This document shows, piece after piece, positions 50,972 to 59,357 of a stretch of DNA of 64,000 bases. Both the position numbers and the translations under genes were made by a program. Every line of letters starts with the position of its first letter. Within the stretch, counting starts at the first letter, position 1. Origin of the DNA: Mucilaginibacter sp. (GTDB taxonomy: Bacteria; Bacteroidota; Bacteroidia; Sphingobacteriales; Sphingobacteriaceae); the NCBI GenBank assembly GCA_028288025.1, contig JAQBOM010000009.1, positions 124,001 to 188,000 of the forward strand, read 5' to 3'. The notes under the pieces are model-generated. The model worked only from the letters and a program-made list of their open reading frames with translations, did not search any database and had not been told where the DNA came from.

Positions 50972-51730
50972 TTATTTTTCTCTTTTTATTTTAATTATGC
51001 CCAGGTTTACCCCCGTGATGTTGGATTGGTCGTCGTCCGTATCAGAAAATTCGATGAACTTATCCCTTCGTTTGTCAACTTTAGCTATCACCACATTTAC
51101 CAGGTCGCCGAAGCTGTGTATTTTATGTTTTTTCTGTCTGTCGGGCACGAAGTCCTGTGTGGTGGCAACCGGAATCTGAGTGGCAAGCAACACCGGTTTG
51201 GATACAAAGGCACCGGTTTCAGCCAAAGATTGCTTTGCAGTTAGTTCAATCGTTTTATCCGGCACTACCGGGTTAATTACTTCCTGTTGCCGTTGAGGCA
51301 GGGTAGCTAAAGCAGTTACTTCAACAGCCCGTTTTAACTCGACTTCCGGGCTGCCTTTGTCGGGGGAAACATCGTTGAATGATTTCGCAGTCGTTTCAGC
51401 GGGTAATTTGCCCGGCCCAAATGAGGCGACTATCTGATCGTCCTTGTTTTTTATGGGCATAATACTCGGAGATTGATGTGCTTTCGCAATATTATTATGA
51501 GCGGGATCCTTGCTGTTTACTTTAACTTTTTGCGGTATGAATAATACACCCGCGGCTACCAAAACCAAAATACTGGCGGCTATGCCCATAAAAGGGAACA
51601 GCGATCTTGTGTCCTTTTTCTTACCCAAATGGCCTGCAATGCCTTCCCAAACACCCTGCGAAGGCTCTGCTTCAAAATCTTCCAGTTTTGAACGGAGCAA
51701 TTCATCAAACTGATTATCCTGCATTTTCAT
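50972..51730 (-). CDS. Single-pass membrane protein, putative anti-sigma factor
   Basis: The 252-residue product has a short cytosolic N-terminus (DNQFDELLRSKLEDFEAEPS), one transmembrane span near residues 45-62 (FMGIAASILVLVAAGVLFI) and a long low-complexity periplasmic part. Its gene overlaps the ECF sigma gene by 17 bp (11 if translation starts at the second Met), the usual arrangement for a sigma/anti-sigma pair. The N-terminus lacks a clear zinc-anti-sigma HxxxCxxC motif. The role is therefore inferred from position and topology, not homology. Confidence 0.65.
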   Translation of the reverse strand: MKMQDNQFDELLRSKLEDFEAEPSQGVWEGIAGHLGKKKDTRSLFPFMGIAASILVLVAAGVLFIPQKVKVNSKDPAHNNIAKAHQSPSIMPIKNKDDQIVASFGPGKLPAETTAKSFNDVSPDKGSPEVELKRAVEVTALATLPQRQQEVINPVVPDKTIELTAKQSLAETGAFVSKPVLLATQIPVATTQDFVPDRQKKHKIHSFGDLVNVVIAKVDKRRDKFIEFSDTDDDQSNITGVNLGIIKIKREK

Positions 51731-52286
51731 ATCGTTTACCTTCCATTTTTATTATTTGTTGTTTCAACACGGCACGTGCCCTCGATAACTGCGACTTTGA
51801 GGCGCCTTCCGTTATCCCGGCCAGCGCGGCAATTTCCTTGTGCGAATAGCCTTCAATGGCATATAAGTTAAACACAATACGATATCCGGGCGAAAGCCGC
51901 TGTATCAATAACATCAGGTCTTTCGCTGCAAGGCAGGCTGTTACCAATGGGTCAACCGAAGGCTCATTTGGTTCATTTTCCAGGTTACCCAATTGGAGCA
52001 TTTTGTGATGCTTCCGGTAATGCTCAATGGCACTATGCACCATAATGCGTCTTATCCAGCCTTCAAATGACCCCTCGTTTCGATAGTCGTTTATTTTTTG
52101 GAATACTTTTATAAAGCCATTCTGCAGCATATCCTCGGCCTCCATCCTGTCGGTGGCATACCGCGAACAAACGCCAAGCATTTTTGCGGCAAAATGCTTG
52201 TACAGCAACTCCTGGGCTTTTCGCTCAGCTGCTTTGCAACGTTTAATTAAATCTTCAATCGTGTATTTGTGTTCCAAAAACATCAT
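51714..52286 (-). CDS. ECF-type RNA polymerase sigma factor
   Basis: The 190-residue product has region 2 (YKHFAAKMLGVCSRYATDRMEAEDMLQNGFIKVF) in outline, with the DMLQNGF core binding motif and EGWIRRIMVHSAIEHYR. Region 4 follows (LSPGYRIVFNLYAIEGYSHK, EIAALAGITEGASKSQLSRA). These are typical of Bacteroidota ECF factors. Its likely targets include its own operon with the membrane protein and PorT-like barrel downstream. It is divergent from the amidohydrolase gene. Confidence 0.93.
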   Translation of the reverse strand: MMFLEHKYTIEDLIKRCKAAERKAQELLYKHFAAKMLGVCSRYATDRMEAEDMLQNGFIKVFQKINDYRNEGSFEGWIRRIMVHSAIEHYRKHHKMLQLGNLENEPNEPSVDPLVTACLAAKDLMLLIQRLSPGYRIVFNLYAIEGYSHKEIAALAGITEGASKSQLSRARAVLKQQIIKMEGKRYENAG

Positions 52287-52335
52287 TTAACAGTTAGAGG
52301 GAGTTTAATGCGAAATGGTTGCATGGGGTTGAAAA

Positions 52336-52343
52336 TAAATTTG
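52336..52343 (+). promoter_or_regulatory. Candidate -7 box TAAATTTG
   Basis: TAAATTTG matches TAnnTTTG and lies 47 bp before the amidohydrolase start at 52391. No convincing -33 element is seen. Confidence 0.35.
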
Positions 52344-52390
52344 TTTCCGGGGCTGTCAAACTATTTTACAGGAAGCTTATCTTTATCGGG

Positions 52391-53665
52391 ATGAAATCGG
52401 TTCAATTTTCTTTTTTGGCAATTCTTTTGTCTTGCATTCACCTTTTTGCGCAACCTAAAGCAAGCGATAGCTATACCCTTTTTAAACCCGACCGCGTGTT
52501 TGACGGACAACAAATGCACGCCGGCTGGTGGGTGTTGATAAAAGGCAATCATATTGAAGCGGCTGGTGAGCCGGCGAGTATATCCGTACCTGCCTCAACT
52601 AAAATAATTGAACTAAAAGGGATGACTTTAATGCCCGGATTGATTGAAGGGCATTCGCACCTTTTTTTGCATCCATATAACGAAACCAGCTGGAACGACC
52701 AGGTGCTGACCGAAAGTCGCGCCGAGCGCACAGCACGTGCGGTTATTCACGCAAAGGAAACTTTGATGGCAGGCTTTACAACAGTTCGCGATCTGGGAAC
52801 AGAAGGTGCGGCTTATGACGATGTGGGATTGAAAAAAACAATTGAGAAGGGCATTATTCCTGGTCCGCGGATGCTCGTGGCCACGCGGGCTATTATCGCT
52901 ACAGGCAGCTATGGCCCTAAAAGCGAAGTTGCCGAAACAGTATTTCCGCAGGGCGCGGAGGAAACCGACGGATTGGACGGTATCAGCCATACGGTCCGTT
53001 CGCAAATAGGGCATGGCGCCGATGTGGTGAAAATATATGTGGATTACCGTTGGGGATTGGACGATGTTGCCGCGCCGACCTTTACAGAAGAGGAGATAAA
53101 GACAGCCGTACAAGTTGCCAAAAGCAGCGGACGAACAATTGCCGTACATTCCGGTACGGAAGAGGGGATGCGTAGGGCCATTGCAGCCGGCGTAACAACT
53201 ATCGAACACGGCGATGGCGGTACGCCGGAGTTGTTTAAATTAATGAGAGAAAAAGGTATAGCCTTATGCCCGACGATATCCGCGACCGAGGCTATCTCAA
53301 CCTATCATGGCTGGAGGAAAGGTGTCGATCCTGAACCAGCAGGCGTTAAGCGGAAGCATTATATTTTTGCCGAAGCGCTAAAAGCCGGCGTTACGATTTG
53401 CATGGGTGGCGATGTGGGCGTATTTCCACATGGCGACAACGCCCGCGAAATGGTGCTGATGACCGAATACGGGATGAAACCAATCGATGTTTTGCGCTCA
53501 GCTACTTCGGTTAACGCCGCAGTTTTTGGGTTGAACAATTTAGGGAACATCAAAGCCGGTTACCTGGCCGATCTGGTGGCAGTGACCGGTAATCCTACTG
53601 AAGATATAAAATTAGTGAAGCAAGTTAAGATGGTGATTAAGGACGGGGTAATTTATAAGAGATAA
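52391..53665 (+). CDS. Exported amidohydrolase family protein
   Basis: The 424-residue product has a signal peptide (VQFSFLAILLSCIHLFA) and the amidohydrolase metal-site order: GLIEGHSHLFLH (HxH), DVVKIYVD with the likely carboxylated lysine, TIAVHSG, TTIEHGDGG and the terminal aspartate region CMGGDVGVFPHGDN. It is similar to imidazolonepropionase-like and prolidase-like secreted hydrolases. A dipeptide or cyclic amide substrate is plausible but unknown. ATG 52391 starts the signal peptide; an upstream ATG at 52319 would bury it. Confidence 0.88.
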   Translation: MKSVQFSFLAILLSCIHLFAQPKASDSYTLFKPDRVFDGQQMHAGWWVLIKGNHIEAAGEPASISVPASTKIIELKGMTLMPGLIEGHSHLFLHPYNETSWNDQVLTESRAERTARAVIHAKETLMAGFTTVRDLGTEGAAYDDVGLKKTIEKGIIPGPRMLVATRAIIATGSYGPKSEVAETVFPQGAEETDGLDGISHTVRSQIGHGADVVKIYVDYRWGLDDVAAPTFTEEEIKTAVQVAKSSGRTIAVHSGTEEGMRRAIAAGVTTIEHGDGGTPELFKLMREKGIALCPTISATEAISTYHGWRKGVDPEPAGVKRKHYIFAEALKAGVTICMGGDVGVFPHGDNAREMVLMTEYGMKPIDVLRSATSVNAAVFGLNNLGNIKAGYLADLVAVTGNPTEDIKLVKQVKMVIKDGVIYKR

Positions 53666-53671
53666 GCTAAA

Positions 53672-53956
53672 ATGAAAATAATTCAGGATTATAATATTAA
53701 TAAAACAACTGATTTAATTGAAGTTGCATCAGCTAATTACATTGGAGATTATGCCATTAGAATAATGTTTAGCGACGGGCATGATAAATTAGTAGATTTT
53801 AAGCCGTTTTTACTGAAGTCTCTTCATCCTTCGATTTCAAAATATCTTAATGAAACCCTGTTTAAACAATTTAAAATAACTAACGGCAACTTAAACTGGA
53901 ATGATTATGATTTGATATTCCCAATTCATGATTTATACGAAGGAACAGTGGCATAA
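53672..53956 (+). CDS. DUF2442 domain protein
   Basis: The 94-residue product matches the DUF2442 pattern (AIRIMFSDGHDKLVDFKPFL, FKQFKITNGNLNWNDYDLIF, IHDLYEG). Such genes often pair with a DUF4160 gene in toxin-antitoxin-like modules, but none is present here; the upstream neighbour, 6 bp away, is the amidohydrolase. The gene is markedly more AT-rich than its neighbours, consistent with transfer. Its stop codon directly abuts the stop codon of the convergent hemJ gene. Confidence 0.85.
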   Translation: MKIIQDYNINKTTDLIEVASANYIGDYAIRIMFSDGHDKLVDFKPFLLKSLHPSISKYLNETLFKQFKITNGNLNWNDYDLIFPIHDLYEGTVA

Positions 53957-54490
53957 TTACTTCTTCATCCTGTAGTATTTATAAACTTTTACAGCACACA
54001 TAATAATCACCGAAAAAGCGATTATCCCTACAACGCCGAATATCCAGCTGACGGCATTCTTCAAAACAGCCAGAAAAACGATCGCAAATAGAAATATCGT
54101 GGCAACTTCATTCCAGATACGAAGCTGGGTTGATGTCCAGGTGTAGATGCCCCTGGCCATTTGCTTCATCTTGTTTTGGCAAATGAAATGATAAACCAAA
54201 AGGCCCACAACAAACCCGAGTTTAATTTGCATCCATGGCTGGCTTAGCCAGGCAGGTACCAGCACAAGCATGGCAATACCCGCCGCCACAACCAATACCA
54301 TTGAGGGTACGGTTATGATGTACCACAACTTGCGCTCCATGATCTCAAACTGGTCGGATAATATTTTGCGGTCGGGTTCTGGCTTTTGCTGTGCTTCGGT
54401 GTGGTAAATAAATAAACGCACCATGTAAAACAGCCCCGCCATCCAGCAGACTACAAATATGATATGTATGGCAAGAATGTATGGGTACAT
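53957..54490 (-). CDS. hemJ: Protoporphyrinogen IX oxidase, HemJ/CopD family
   Basis: The 177-residue membrane protein has four or five hydrophobic spans. It carries the HemJ pattern: an N-terminal histidine in LAIHIIFVVCWMAGLFYMVRL, FEIMERKLWYII, PWMQIKLGFV with a conserved lysine, and LRIWNEVATIFLF. HemJ oxidises protoporphyrinogen to protoporphyrin in many bacteria lacking HemG and HemY. Its position at the end of a heme locus supports the call over a generic CopD protein. A REPIN-like pair lies between it and hemE. Confidence 0.85.
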   Translation of the reverse strand: MYPYILAIHIIFVVCWMAGLFYMVRLFIYHTEAQQKPEPDRKILSDQFEIMERKLWYIITVPSMVLVVAAGIAMLVLVPAWLSQPWMQIKLGFVVGLLVYHFICQNKMKQMARGIYTWTSTQLRIWNEVATIFLFAIVFLAVLKNAVSWIFGVVGIIAFSVIIMCAVKVYKYYRMKK

Positions 54491-54501
54491 ATTTAAAAAT
54501 C

Positions 54502-54595
54502 TGTCATTGCGAGGAGGTACGACGAAGCAATCTCGTAGCTATGCATATTCGTTATGCAGGTCGACGAGATTGCCGCGCTATCGCCCGCAATGACA
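54502..54595. repeat. REPIN-like inverted pair abutting hemE stop
   Basis: TGTCATTGCGAGGAGGTACG and following (form B) at 54502 faces GAGATTGCCGCGCTATCGCC and following CGCAATGACA (form A) ending at 54595. The hemE stop codon begins at 54599 read on the minus strand (gene end 54597), only 1 bp from the element. Confidence 0.85.
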
Positions 54596-54596
54596 A

Positions 54597-55622
54597 TTAA
54601 TTTCTGTATTCCTTAATTATATCCACCGCGTACTTCACATTATCAAACGGTATATCCGGCATAATGCCGTGCCCTAAGTTAAATATAAATCCGGTTTCGC
54701 CTTTCATGCGGTCGAACAGGCGGTAAATTCTTTCCTTGATCACTTTTTTATCGGCATACAAAATATGCGGGTCGAGGTTACCTTGTACGGCAATGCCGGC
54801 CGGTAACCGCTTTTTAATATCCAATAGATCAACGTTCCAGTCAATAGAGATCACATCCGGCTTAGCTTCTGCCATTAATGGCGCAAATACGGAGCTTCCT
54901 TTACAAAATGAAATTACAGGAATGTCTTTCCTGTTTAATTTGCTGATGATCTCGCAAATGTACCGGTGCGAAAACTCTTTATAATCATCCCAAGCCAAAG
55001 CCTGCGCCCAGCTGTCGAATATTTGCACGGCGTTCACCCCGGCGGCTATCTGCAGGTTTAAATAATCAGCCGTTACAGCTGCTATTTTTGACAGGAGTTG
55101 ATGAGCCAGTTCGGGCTCGTTATGCAGCATTAATTTGGTTAGTTTAAAGTCTTTTGACGATCCGCCCTCAACCAAATAGCTCATTACAGTAAACGGCGCA
55201 CCGGCAAAGCCAATCAGGGGTATGCTGCCATTTAAGCGTTGCTGAACAACCTTGATCGCATCAGCTACATACTGTAGTTTGTGTACAACCTGCGTATCCA
55301 GTTTGTCAATATCTGCTTTAGAGCGGACAGGATTTGCAAACTTAGGGCCTACGCCTTGTGTAAAGCTTAAATCGCCGCCCATAGCCTCGGCGGTAACCAA
55401 TATGTCAGAAAATAGGATAGCGGCGTCAATTCCCAGTAAGTCAACCGGCAGCATGGTAACATCGGCAGCCAACTCGGGTGTTTTACACATTTCCAGGAAA
55501 GAATATTTGTTCTTGATATCCCAGTATTCCTTCATGAACCTGCCGGCCTGGCGCATCATCCATACCGGCGGACGTTCTGTTTTTTCTGAAAAGGCTGCTT
55601 TAATTAATAACGAATCTCTCAT
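54597..55622 (-). CDS. hemE: Uroporphyrinogen decarboxylase
   Basis: HemE removes four carboxyls from uroporphyrinogen III to give coproporphyrinogen III. The 341-residue product has the N-terminal signature RPPVWMMRQAGRF with the substrate-contacting arginines, FSDILVTAEAMG, the conserved GFAGAPFTVMSYLVEG and the C-terminal FNLGHGIMPD. It is cytosolic and of normal length. It lies in the minus-strand heme locus after a two-component system and TPR gene. Confidence 0.97.
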   Translation of the reverse strand: MRDSLLIKAAFSEKTERPPVWMMRQAGRFMKEYWDIKNKYSFLEMCKTPELAADVTMLPVDLLGIDAAILFSDILVTAEAMGGDLSFTQGVGPKFANPVRSKADIDKLDTQVVHKLQYVADAIKVVQQRLNGSIPLIGFAGAPFTVMSYLVEGGSSKDFKLTKLMLHNEPELAHQLLSKIAAVTADYLNLQIAAGVNAVQIFDSWAQALAWDDYKEFSHRYICEIISKLNRKDIPVISFCKGSSVFAPLMAEAKPDVISIDWNVDLLDIKKRLPAGIAVQGNLDPHILYADKKVIKERIYRLFDRMKGETGFIFNLGHGIMPDIPFDNVKYAVDIIKEYRN

Positions 55623-55633
55623 AATATAATTCC

Positions 55634-55667
55634 GTAGAGACGCCCCGAACCATCGGGGCGTCTCTAC
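55634..55667. repeat. Perfect 15-bp hairpin overlapping a stop codon
   Basis: GTAGAGACGCCCCGA (55634-55648) and TCGGGGCGTCTCTAC (55653-55667) pair perfectly around a 4-nt loop ACCA. The stop codon of the TPR gene (55664-55666) is inside the right stem. No T-run follows on either strand, so it is a REP-like element rather than a classical terminator. Confidence 0.9.
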
Positions 55668-56191
55668 TTCGTGTGTTTTTTTAATTCCAGGTGAAGGCGA
55701 TCGATCACATCCTTCATTTTGGCATTTATATTATCATGGTGTTTTTCTGCAAGCTCCAAATAGGCGCCTGCCTTATCGAATTTTCCCTGCCTGATGCTTA
55801 TGTTAGCCACATGCACCAGCGCTGCTACGTGATCGTTAACTGATCGCAGCGGATATTGAGCAGCTATTTCATAATGCTTTTCAGCATCTTCAAAATCCTG
55901 GTTCTGCAGGCAAACGCCGCCCATTAAAAATTCATAATATCCCCTGCGACTCTTGCTCAGCCATTCCGGCCTGAATACTTCCTGCAGGGTTTGCCCCGCC
56001 TTATCGTATTCTTTATGATGAAAATAACGGGCTGCTACCACCAGGGTGCCCTGCCTGAAATAATCCCATCCCAGCAAAACGATCAGCATCAGGGCTACTG
56101 CCGCCAATTCATATAAACGCAAGTCGGCCAGTATGACCAACGACAGCAAAAATAAAACACCAATGAATAAGCGTGTCCGGTTGGTAAACAT
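55664..56191 (-). CDS. Membrane-anchored TPR-like protein
   Basis: The 175-residue product has two adjacent hydrophobic segments at residues about 8-42, then helical repeats resembling TPRs: RRGYYEFLMGGVCLQNQDFE, DAEKHYEIAAQYP and KFDKAGAYLELAEKHH. It probably acts as a protein-interaction module on the cytosolic face of the inner membrane. Its start overlaps the response regulator stop by 1 bp, so it is part of that small operon. Its stop lies inside a hairpin. The function is unknown. Confidence 0.75.
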   Translation of the reverse strand: MFTNRTRLFIGVLFLLSLVILADLRLYELAAVALMLIVLLGWDYFRQGTLVVAARYFHHKEYDKAGQTLQEVFRPEWLSKSRRGYYEFLMGGVCLQNQDFEDAEKHYEIAAQYPLRSVNDHVAALVHVANISIRQGKFDKAGAYLELAEKHHDNINAKMKDVIDRLHLELKKHTK

Positions 56192-56904
56192 TAATGCTGG
56201 TTGTCAGTAAATTTATAGCCTACACCGCGGATAGAATGAAAATAAACCGGGTTTTTAGGATCGGGCTCAAAGTATTTACGGAAAGTCAGGATAAAGTTAT
56301 CGATGGTACGGGTTGAAGGATAAACGTCATAGTTCCATACCGTCTCCAATATCTGCTCACGCGAAACCGCGTCGTTCCGGCGTTCAATAAGCAGTTTCAA
56401 TAACATGGTTTCCTTCTTGGTCAGCGGGGTGATGGAGCCATCGCCGTTCACCAGTTCAAATGAATTGAAGTGAATGGTTTTGTCGCCAATTTTATAGCTG
56501 TTAAACTCTTTTAGCTCATCACCTTTTAAGCTGCGCTTAACCAGGTTATTCACTCTCAGAATTAGTTCCTCAAGGTTAAACGGTTTGGTCAGGTAATCAT
56601 CCGCGCCTTTTTTAAGGCCGGAAATTTTGTCCTCGTTGGTATTTTTAGCCGTCAAAAACATGATCGGCACCTCGGAGTTTTCAAGCCTGATCGTTTCAGC
56701 CACCACAAATCCGTCTATCTCGGGCATCATAACATCCAGGATCACCAGGTTAAAACGTTCTTCCTTAAATAGCTGCAAAGCTTTTTTGCCATTGGTGGCG
56801 GTCGAAACTTTATATCCCTCCAGCTCGAGGTTCAGTTTAATGGCTTCCAGCAGGTGGTCTTCGTCTTCGGCCAGCAGGATCCTTTTTTTATGCGGTGCTT
56901 CCAT
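56191..56904 (-). CDS. OmpR-family response regulator
   Basis: The 237-residue product has a receiver domain (ILLAEDEDHLLEAI; LVILDVMMPEIDGF with phosphoacceptor Asp near 56; MFLTAKN; DYLTKPF) and a winged-helix output domain (LTKKETMLLKLLIERRND; YPSTRTIDNFILTFRKYFE; VYFHSIRGVGYKF). It partners with the kinase gene 32 bp upstream. Targets are unknown, and its place inside the heme locus suggests heme- or respiration-linked control. Confidence 0.95.
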   Translation of the reverse strand: MEAPHKKRILLAEDEDHLLEAIKLNLELEGYKVSTATNGKKALQLFKEERFNLVILDVMMPEIDGFVVAETIRLENSEVPIMFLTAKNTNEDKISGLKKGADDYLTKPFNLEELILRVNNLVKRSLKGDELKEFNSYKIGDKTIHFNSFELVNGDGSITPLTKKETMLLKLLIERRNDAVSREQILETVWNYDVYPSTRTIDNFILTFRKYFEPDPKNPVYFHSIRGVGYKFTDNQH

Positions 56905-56936
56905 TTGTGATGTACTATTAGATAAGTTTTTAATAA

Positions 56937-57806
56937 TTAATCAAATACGACTTCAAATATACTACCCGCAGGACGATTATCCTTTACTTTTATGCTCGCC
57001 TGGTGCTTATCCAGCACTTCTTTTACAATATAAAGACCTAAACCCGTACCTTTTGTGTTGCGCGTGTCTTCGCTGCCCACCCTGTAAAACCTATCGAAAA
57101 TACGGCCCTTTTCTTCATCGGCGATACCAATGCCATGATCGGCAACCTGCAAATACACCCTATCCTCCTTCGAAAACAATTTTACGGCTACTGTTTCGCA
57201 TGGGCCGGAATACTTAATGGCATTTTCTATAAGGTTGGTAACAACTGAAGTTAAAGCAAATTTATCCCCCGTGATCTGGATCTTCGGTTCAATTTCAGCA
57301 TCTATGATCTGTTGGCTTGATTCACATTTTGTGATCTGCAGCCTGTTAACAATACTGTCAACCAACACCGACAAGTTGAATTTAGCTTTCGGGAACGTAT
57401 AGGATTGGTTTTCAATTTTCGCGGCCAGCAGCATATTTTCAACCATATCATCCAGCCGCTCAATATCCATTAGCGATTTGCCGATAAAGTCAAGTACCTG
57501 CTCTCTGGTAAGGTCTCTTTTTTGAATGGTTTGCAATAATATTTTGATTGATGCAAGGGGAGATTTCAATTCGTGGGTTACTGATAGCAGGAAATTCTTT
57601 TTTTGTTCCTGTAGCTGGCGCTCGCGGCATATCGACTTATGCAGCCAGATAGCCCCCACTAAAAAAACGATCAAAAATAGCGATCCTTCGCCCACGATCA
57701 TACCCAGGCTGCTGGGCATCTTTTTAACCAGCAAATATCCCCACCATATCAACTCCGTTGAGGCGTAAATAATAAGGGCATAAAATATGATAAATGTTCT
57801 TCTCAT
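56937..57806 (-). CDS. Sensor histidine kinase
   Basis: The 289-residue product has two transmembrane segments in the first about 55 residues with almost no periplasmic loop, then HisKA (FLLSVTHELKSPLASIKILL, phosphoacceptor His) and a HATPase domain (VTNLIENAIKYSG; ADHGIGIADEEKGRIF; GTGLGLYIVKEV). The short sensor region suggests sensing within the membrane or from a partner. It pairs with the OmpR-type regulator downstream. Confidence 0.93.
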   Translation of the reverse strand: MRRTFIIFYALIIYASTELIWWGYLLVKKMPSSLGMIVGEGSLFLIVFLVGAIWLHKSICRERQLQEQKKNFLLSVTHELKSPLASIKILLQTIQKRDLTREQVLDFIGKSLMDIERLDDMVENMLLAAKIENQSYTFPKAKFNLSVLVDSIVNRLQITKCESSQQIIDAEIEPKIQITGDKFALTSVVTNLIENAIKYSGPCETVAVKLFSKEDRVYLQVADHGIGIADEEKGRIFDRFYRVGSEDTRNTKGTGLGLYIVKEVLDKHQASIKVKDNRPAGSIFEVVFD

Positions 57807-57814
57807 TTTGTTAT

Positions 57815-57898
57815 CAGTTTGCAGTTATTAGTTTGAGTTTGCGGTATAATTAGCTGGATTTTATAAATGCCAACTGGTAAACGGCAAACCGCCCACTG
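57815..57898. repeat. CAGTTTGCAGTTATTAG word-repeat hairpin
   Basis: CAGTTTGCAGTTATTAGTTT and GAGTTTGCGG (57815-57843) are partly complementary to CCAACTGGTAAACGGCAAAC and CGCCCACTG (57870-57898). It separates the kinase gene from hemL. Confidence 0.55.
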
Positions 57899-57899
57899 T

Positions 57900-59270
57900 C
57901 TATTTCCCGCTAAACACCACATCCAAACTTTCAAATATAGCACGTTTTGCTTTTTCCAGGTCAATTTTTGTATGTGCCGATGATATGAAACCAACTTCGT
58001 AACCGGATGGGCCCAGGTAAACGCCTCTGTTGATCAGTTCGCGATGCAGCTTTTTGAACTTGTCCATCCCGGCCGGGTCAATTTCGTCGGCCCGGCGTAT
58101 TGTCTCCTGGTCGGTAAAAGCAAACCAAAAAATGGAACCGATGGAAAACACTTTAAATATATAATTCTTTGCTGAAGCGTACCGTTGTATGGCTTCGGTA
58201 AATTCTTCGGTCTTATTATGAAGGTCGCGATAAAATCCGGTTTTCAATAATTCCGATAGCTGCGCGATACCGGCTGCCATAGCCACTGGGTTGCCGGATA
58301 AAGTGCCCGCCTGGTAAACCGCACCATCAGGAGAAATGTTGCCCATAATTTCTGCGGACGAGCCGTAAGCGCCCACCGGTAAACCTCCGCCAATGATCTT
58401 ACCATAGGTAATAATATCCGGCTTGATTTGGTAATAGCCGGCAGCGCCCTCAAAACCTATCCTGAAACCGGATATCACTTCATCAAAGATCAGCAGGGCG
58501 CCGTTTTGTGTGCACATCTCGCGTAAAAATTGCAGGAATTCTTTTTCTTGCAGCAGCAGGCCATTATTTGCCGGTATCGGCTCAATAATTACCGCGGCTA
58601 CCTGGTCTTTAAATTCGTCAAATGCTTTTTGCAAAGCGGCTTTATCATTTAAGGCCACTACAATGGTTTCATCGGCAAACGATTTGGGTACGCCCGCCGA
58701 AGATGTTTCACCAAAAGTAACCAGGCCCGAACCTGCTTTTACCAGTAAAGAATCAGAATGACCATGATAACAGCCCTCAAACTTTAATATTTTATCCCTT
58801 TTGGTATATCCCCGCGCCAGCCTGATTGCAGACATTACAGCCTCGGTTCCCGAACTTACAAAGCGAAGCTTTTTTATGAATTTATTGTTTTTGAGGATAA
58901 GCTCAGCCAGCTCATTTTCCAAAGCCGTCGGTGCGCCGAACGACATGCCATGCTGCATCACTTCAATAACCTTTTCGCGAACCTTGCAATGATTATGCCC
59001 CAGGATCAAAGGGCCCCATGAGCAGCAAAAGTCAATAAACTGGTTGCCGTCAGCATCCCATAGGTAGCATCCATTACCTTTTTCAATAAAAAGCGGGGTG
59101 CCGTATACGGATTTAAATGCCCTTACCGGGGAATTAACCCCCCCGGGGAAGAACGTCTTGGCCTTTGCATACAGCGCAGCAGACTTTTCCCTGGTGATAT
59201 CGGGTTTGCCTGATGTGCTTACCGGCTCATCAGCATCGGCCGAAAATATTTTCTTTATTGAATCCAACAT
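57900..59270 (-). CDS. hemL: Glutamate-1-semialdehyde 2,1-aminomutase
   Basis: HemL converts glutamate-1-semialdehyde to 5-aminolevulinate using PLP. The 456-residue product has the family landmarks FPGGVNSPVRAF, FVSSGTEAVMSAIRLARGYT, the cofactor aspartate region LLIFDEVISGFRIG and the Schiff-base lysine in ITYGKIIGGGLPVGAYG. ATG 59270 is preferred because the longer open frame starts at a TTG (59291) within a repeat. The matching hemA (glutamyl-tRNA reductase) is not in this window. A word repeat separates it from hemB. Confidence 0.96.
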   Translation of the reverse strand: MLDSIKKIFSADADEPVSTSGKPDITREKSAALYAKAKTFFPGGVNSPVRAFKSVYGTPLFIEKGNGCYLWDADGNQFIDFCCSWGPLILGHNHCKVREKVIEVMQHGMSFGAPTALENELAELILKNNKFIKKLRFVSSGTEAVMSAIRLARGYTKRDKILKFEGCYHGHSDSLLVKAGSGLVTFGETSSAGVPKSFADETIVVALNDKAALQKAFDEFKDQVAAVIIEPIPANNGLLLQEKEFLQFLREMCTQNGALLIFDEVISGFRIGFEGAAGYYQIKPDIITYGKIIGGGLPVGAYGSSAEIMGNISPDGAVYQAGTLSGNPVAMAAGIAQLSELLKTGFYRDLHNKTEEFTEAIQRYASAKNYIFKVFSIGSIFWFAFTDQETIRRADEIDPAGMDKFKKLHRELINRGVYLGPSGYEVGFISSAHTKIDLEKAKRAIFESLDVVFSGK

Positions 59271-59277
59271 GTTTTTT

Positions 59278-59354
59278 AAGTCAAAAGTCAAAAATCAAAA
59301 GTCAAAATCAACGTGCCTTTCCAGGTTTTTAATTTTACTTTTTAATTTTGACTT
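59278..59354. repeat. AAGTCAAAAGTC word-repeat hairpin
   Basis: AAGTCAAAAGTCAAAAATCA and following (59278-59311) is mirrored by TTTTTAATTTTACTTTTTAA and TTTTGACTT (59325-59353). The array lies 7 bp upstream of the hemL start codon and ends 3 bp before the hemB stop. Confidence 0.7.
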
Positions 59355-59357
59355 ATT

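Noticed and set aside
55634..55667. The strong hairpin read as an intrinsic terminator.
   Set aside because: No T-run follows on either strand, so a REP-like element fits better.
56627..57217. A 196-codon open frame across the response regulator and kinase genes on the opposite strand.
   Set aside because: It spans two well-defined genes and encodes no recognisable domain.
59271..59291. An N-terminal extension of hemL from TTG 59291.
   Set aside because: It is encoded by the AAGTCAAAAGTC repeat; the ATG at 59270 is adequate.
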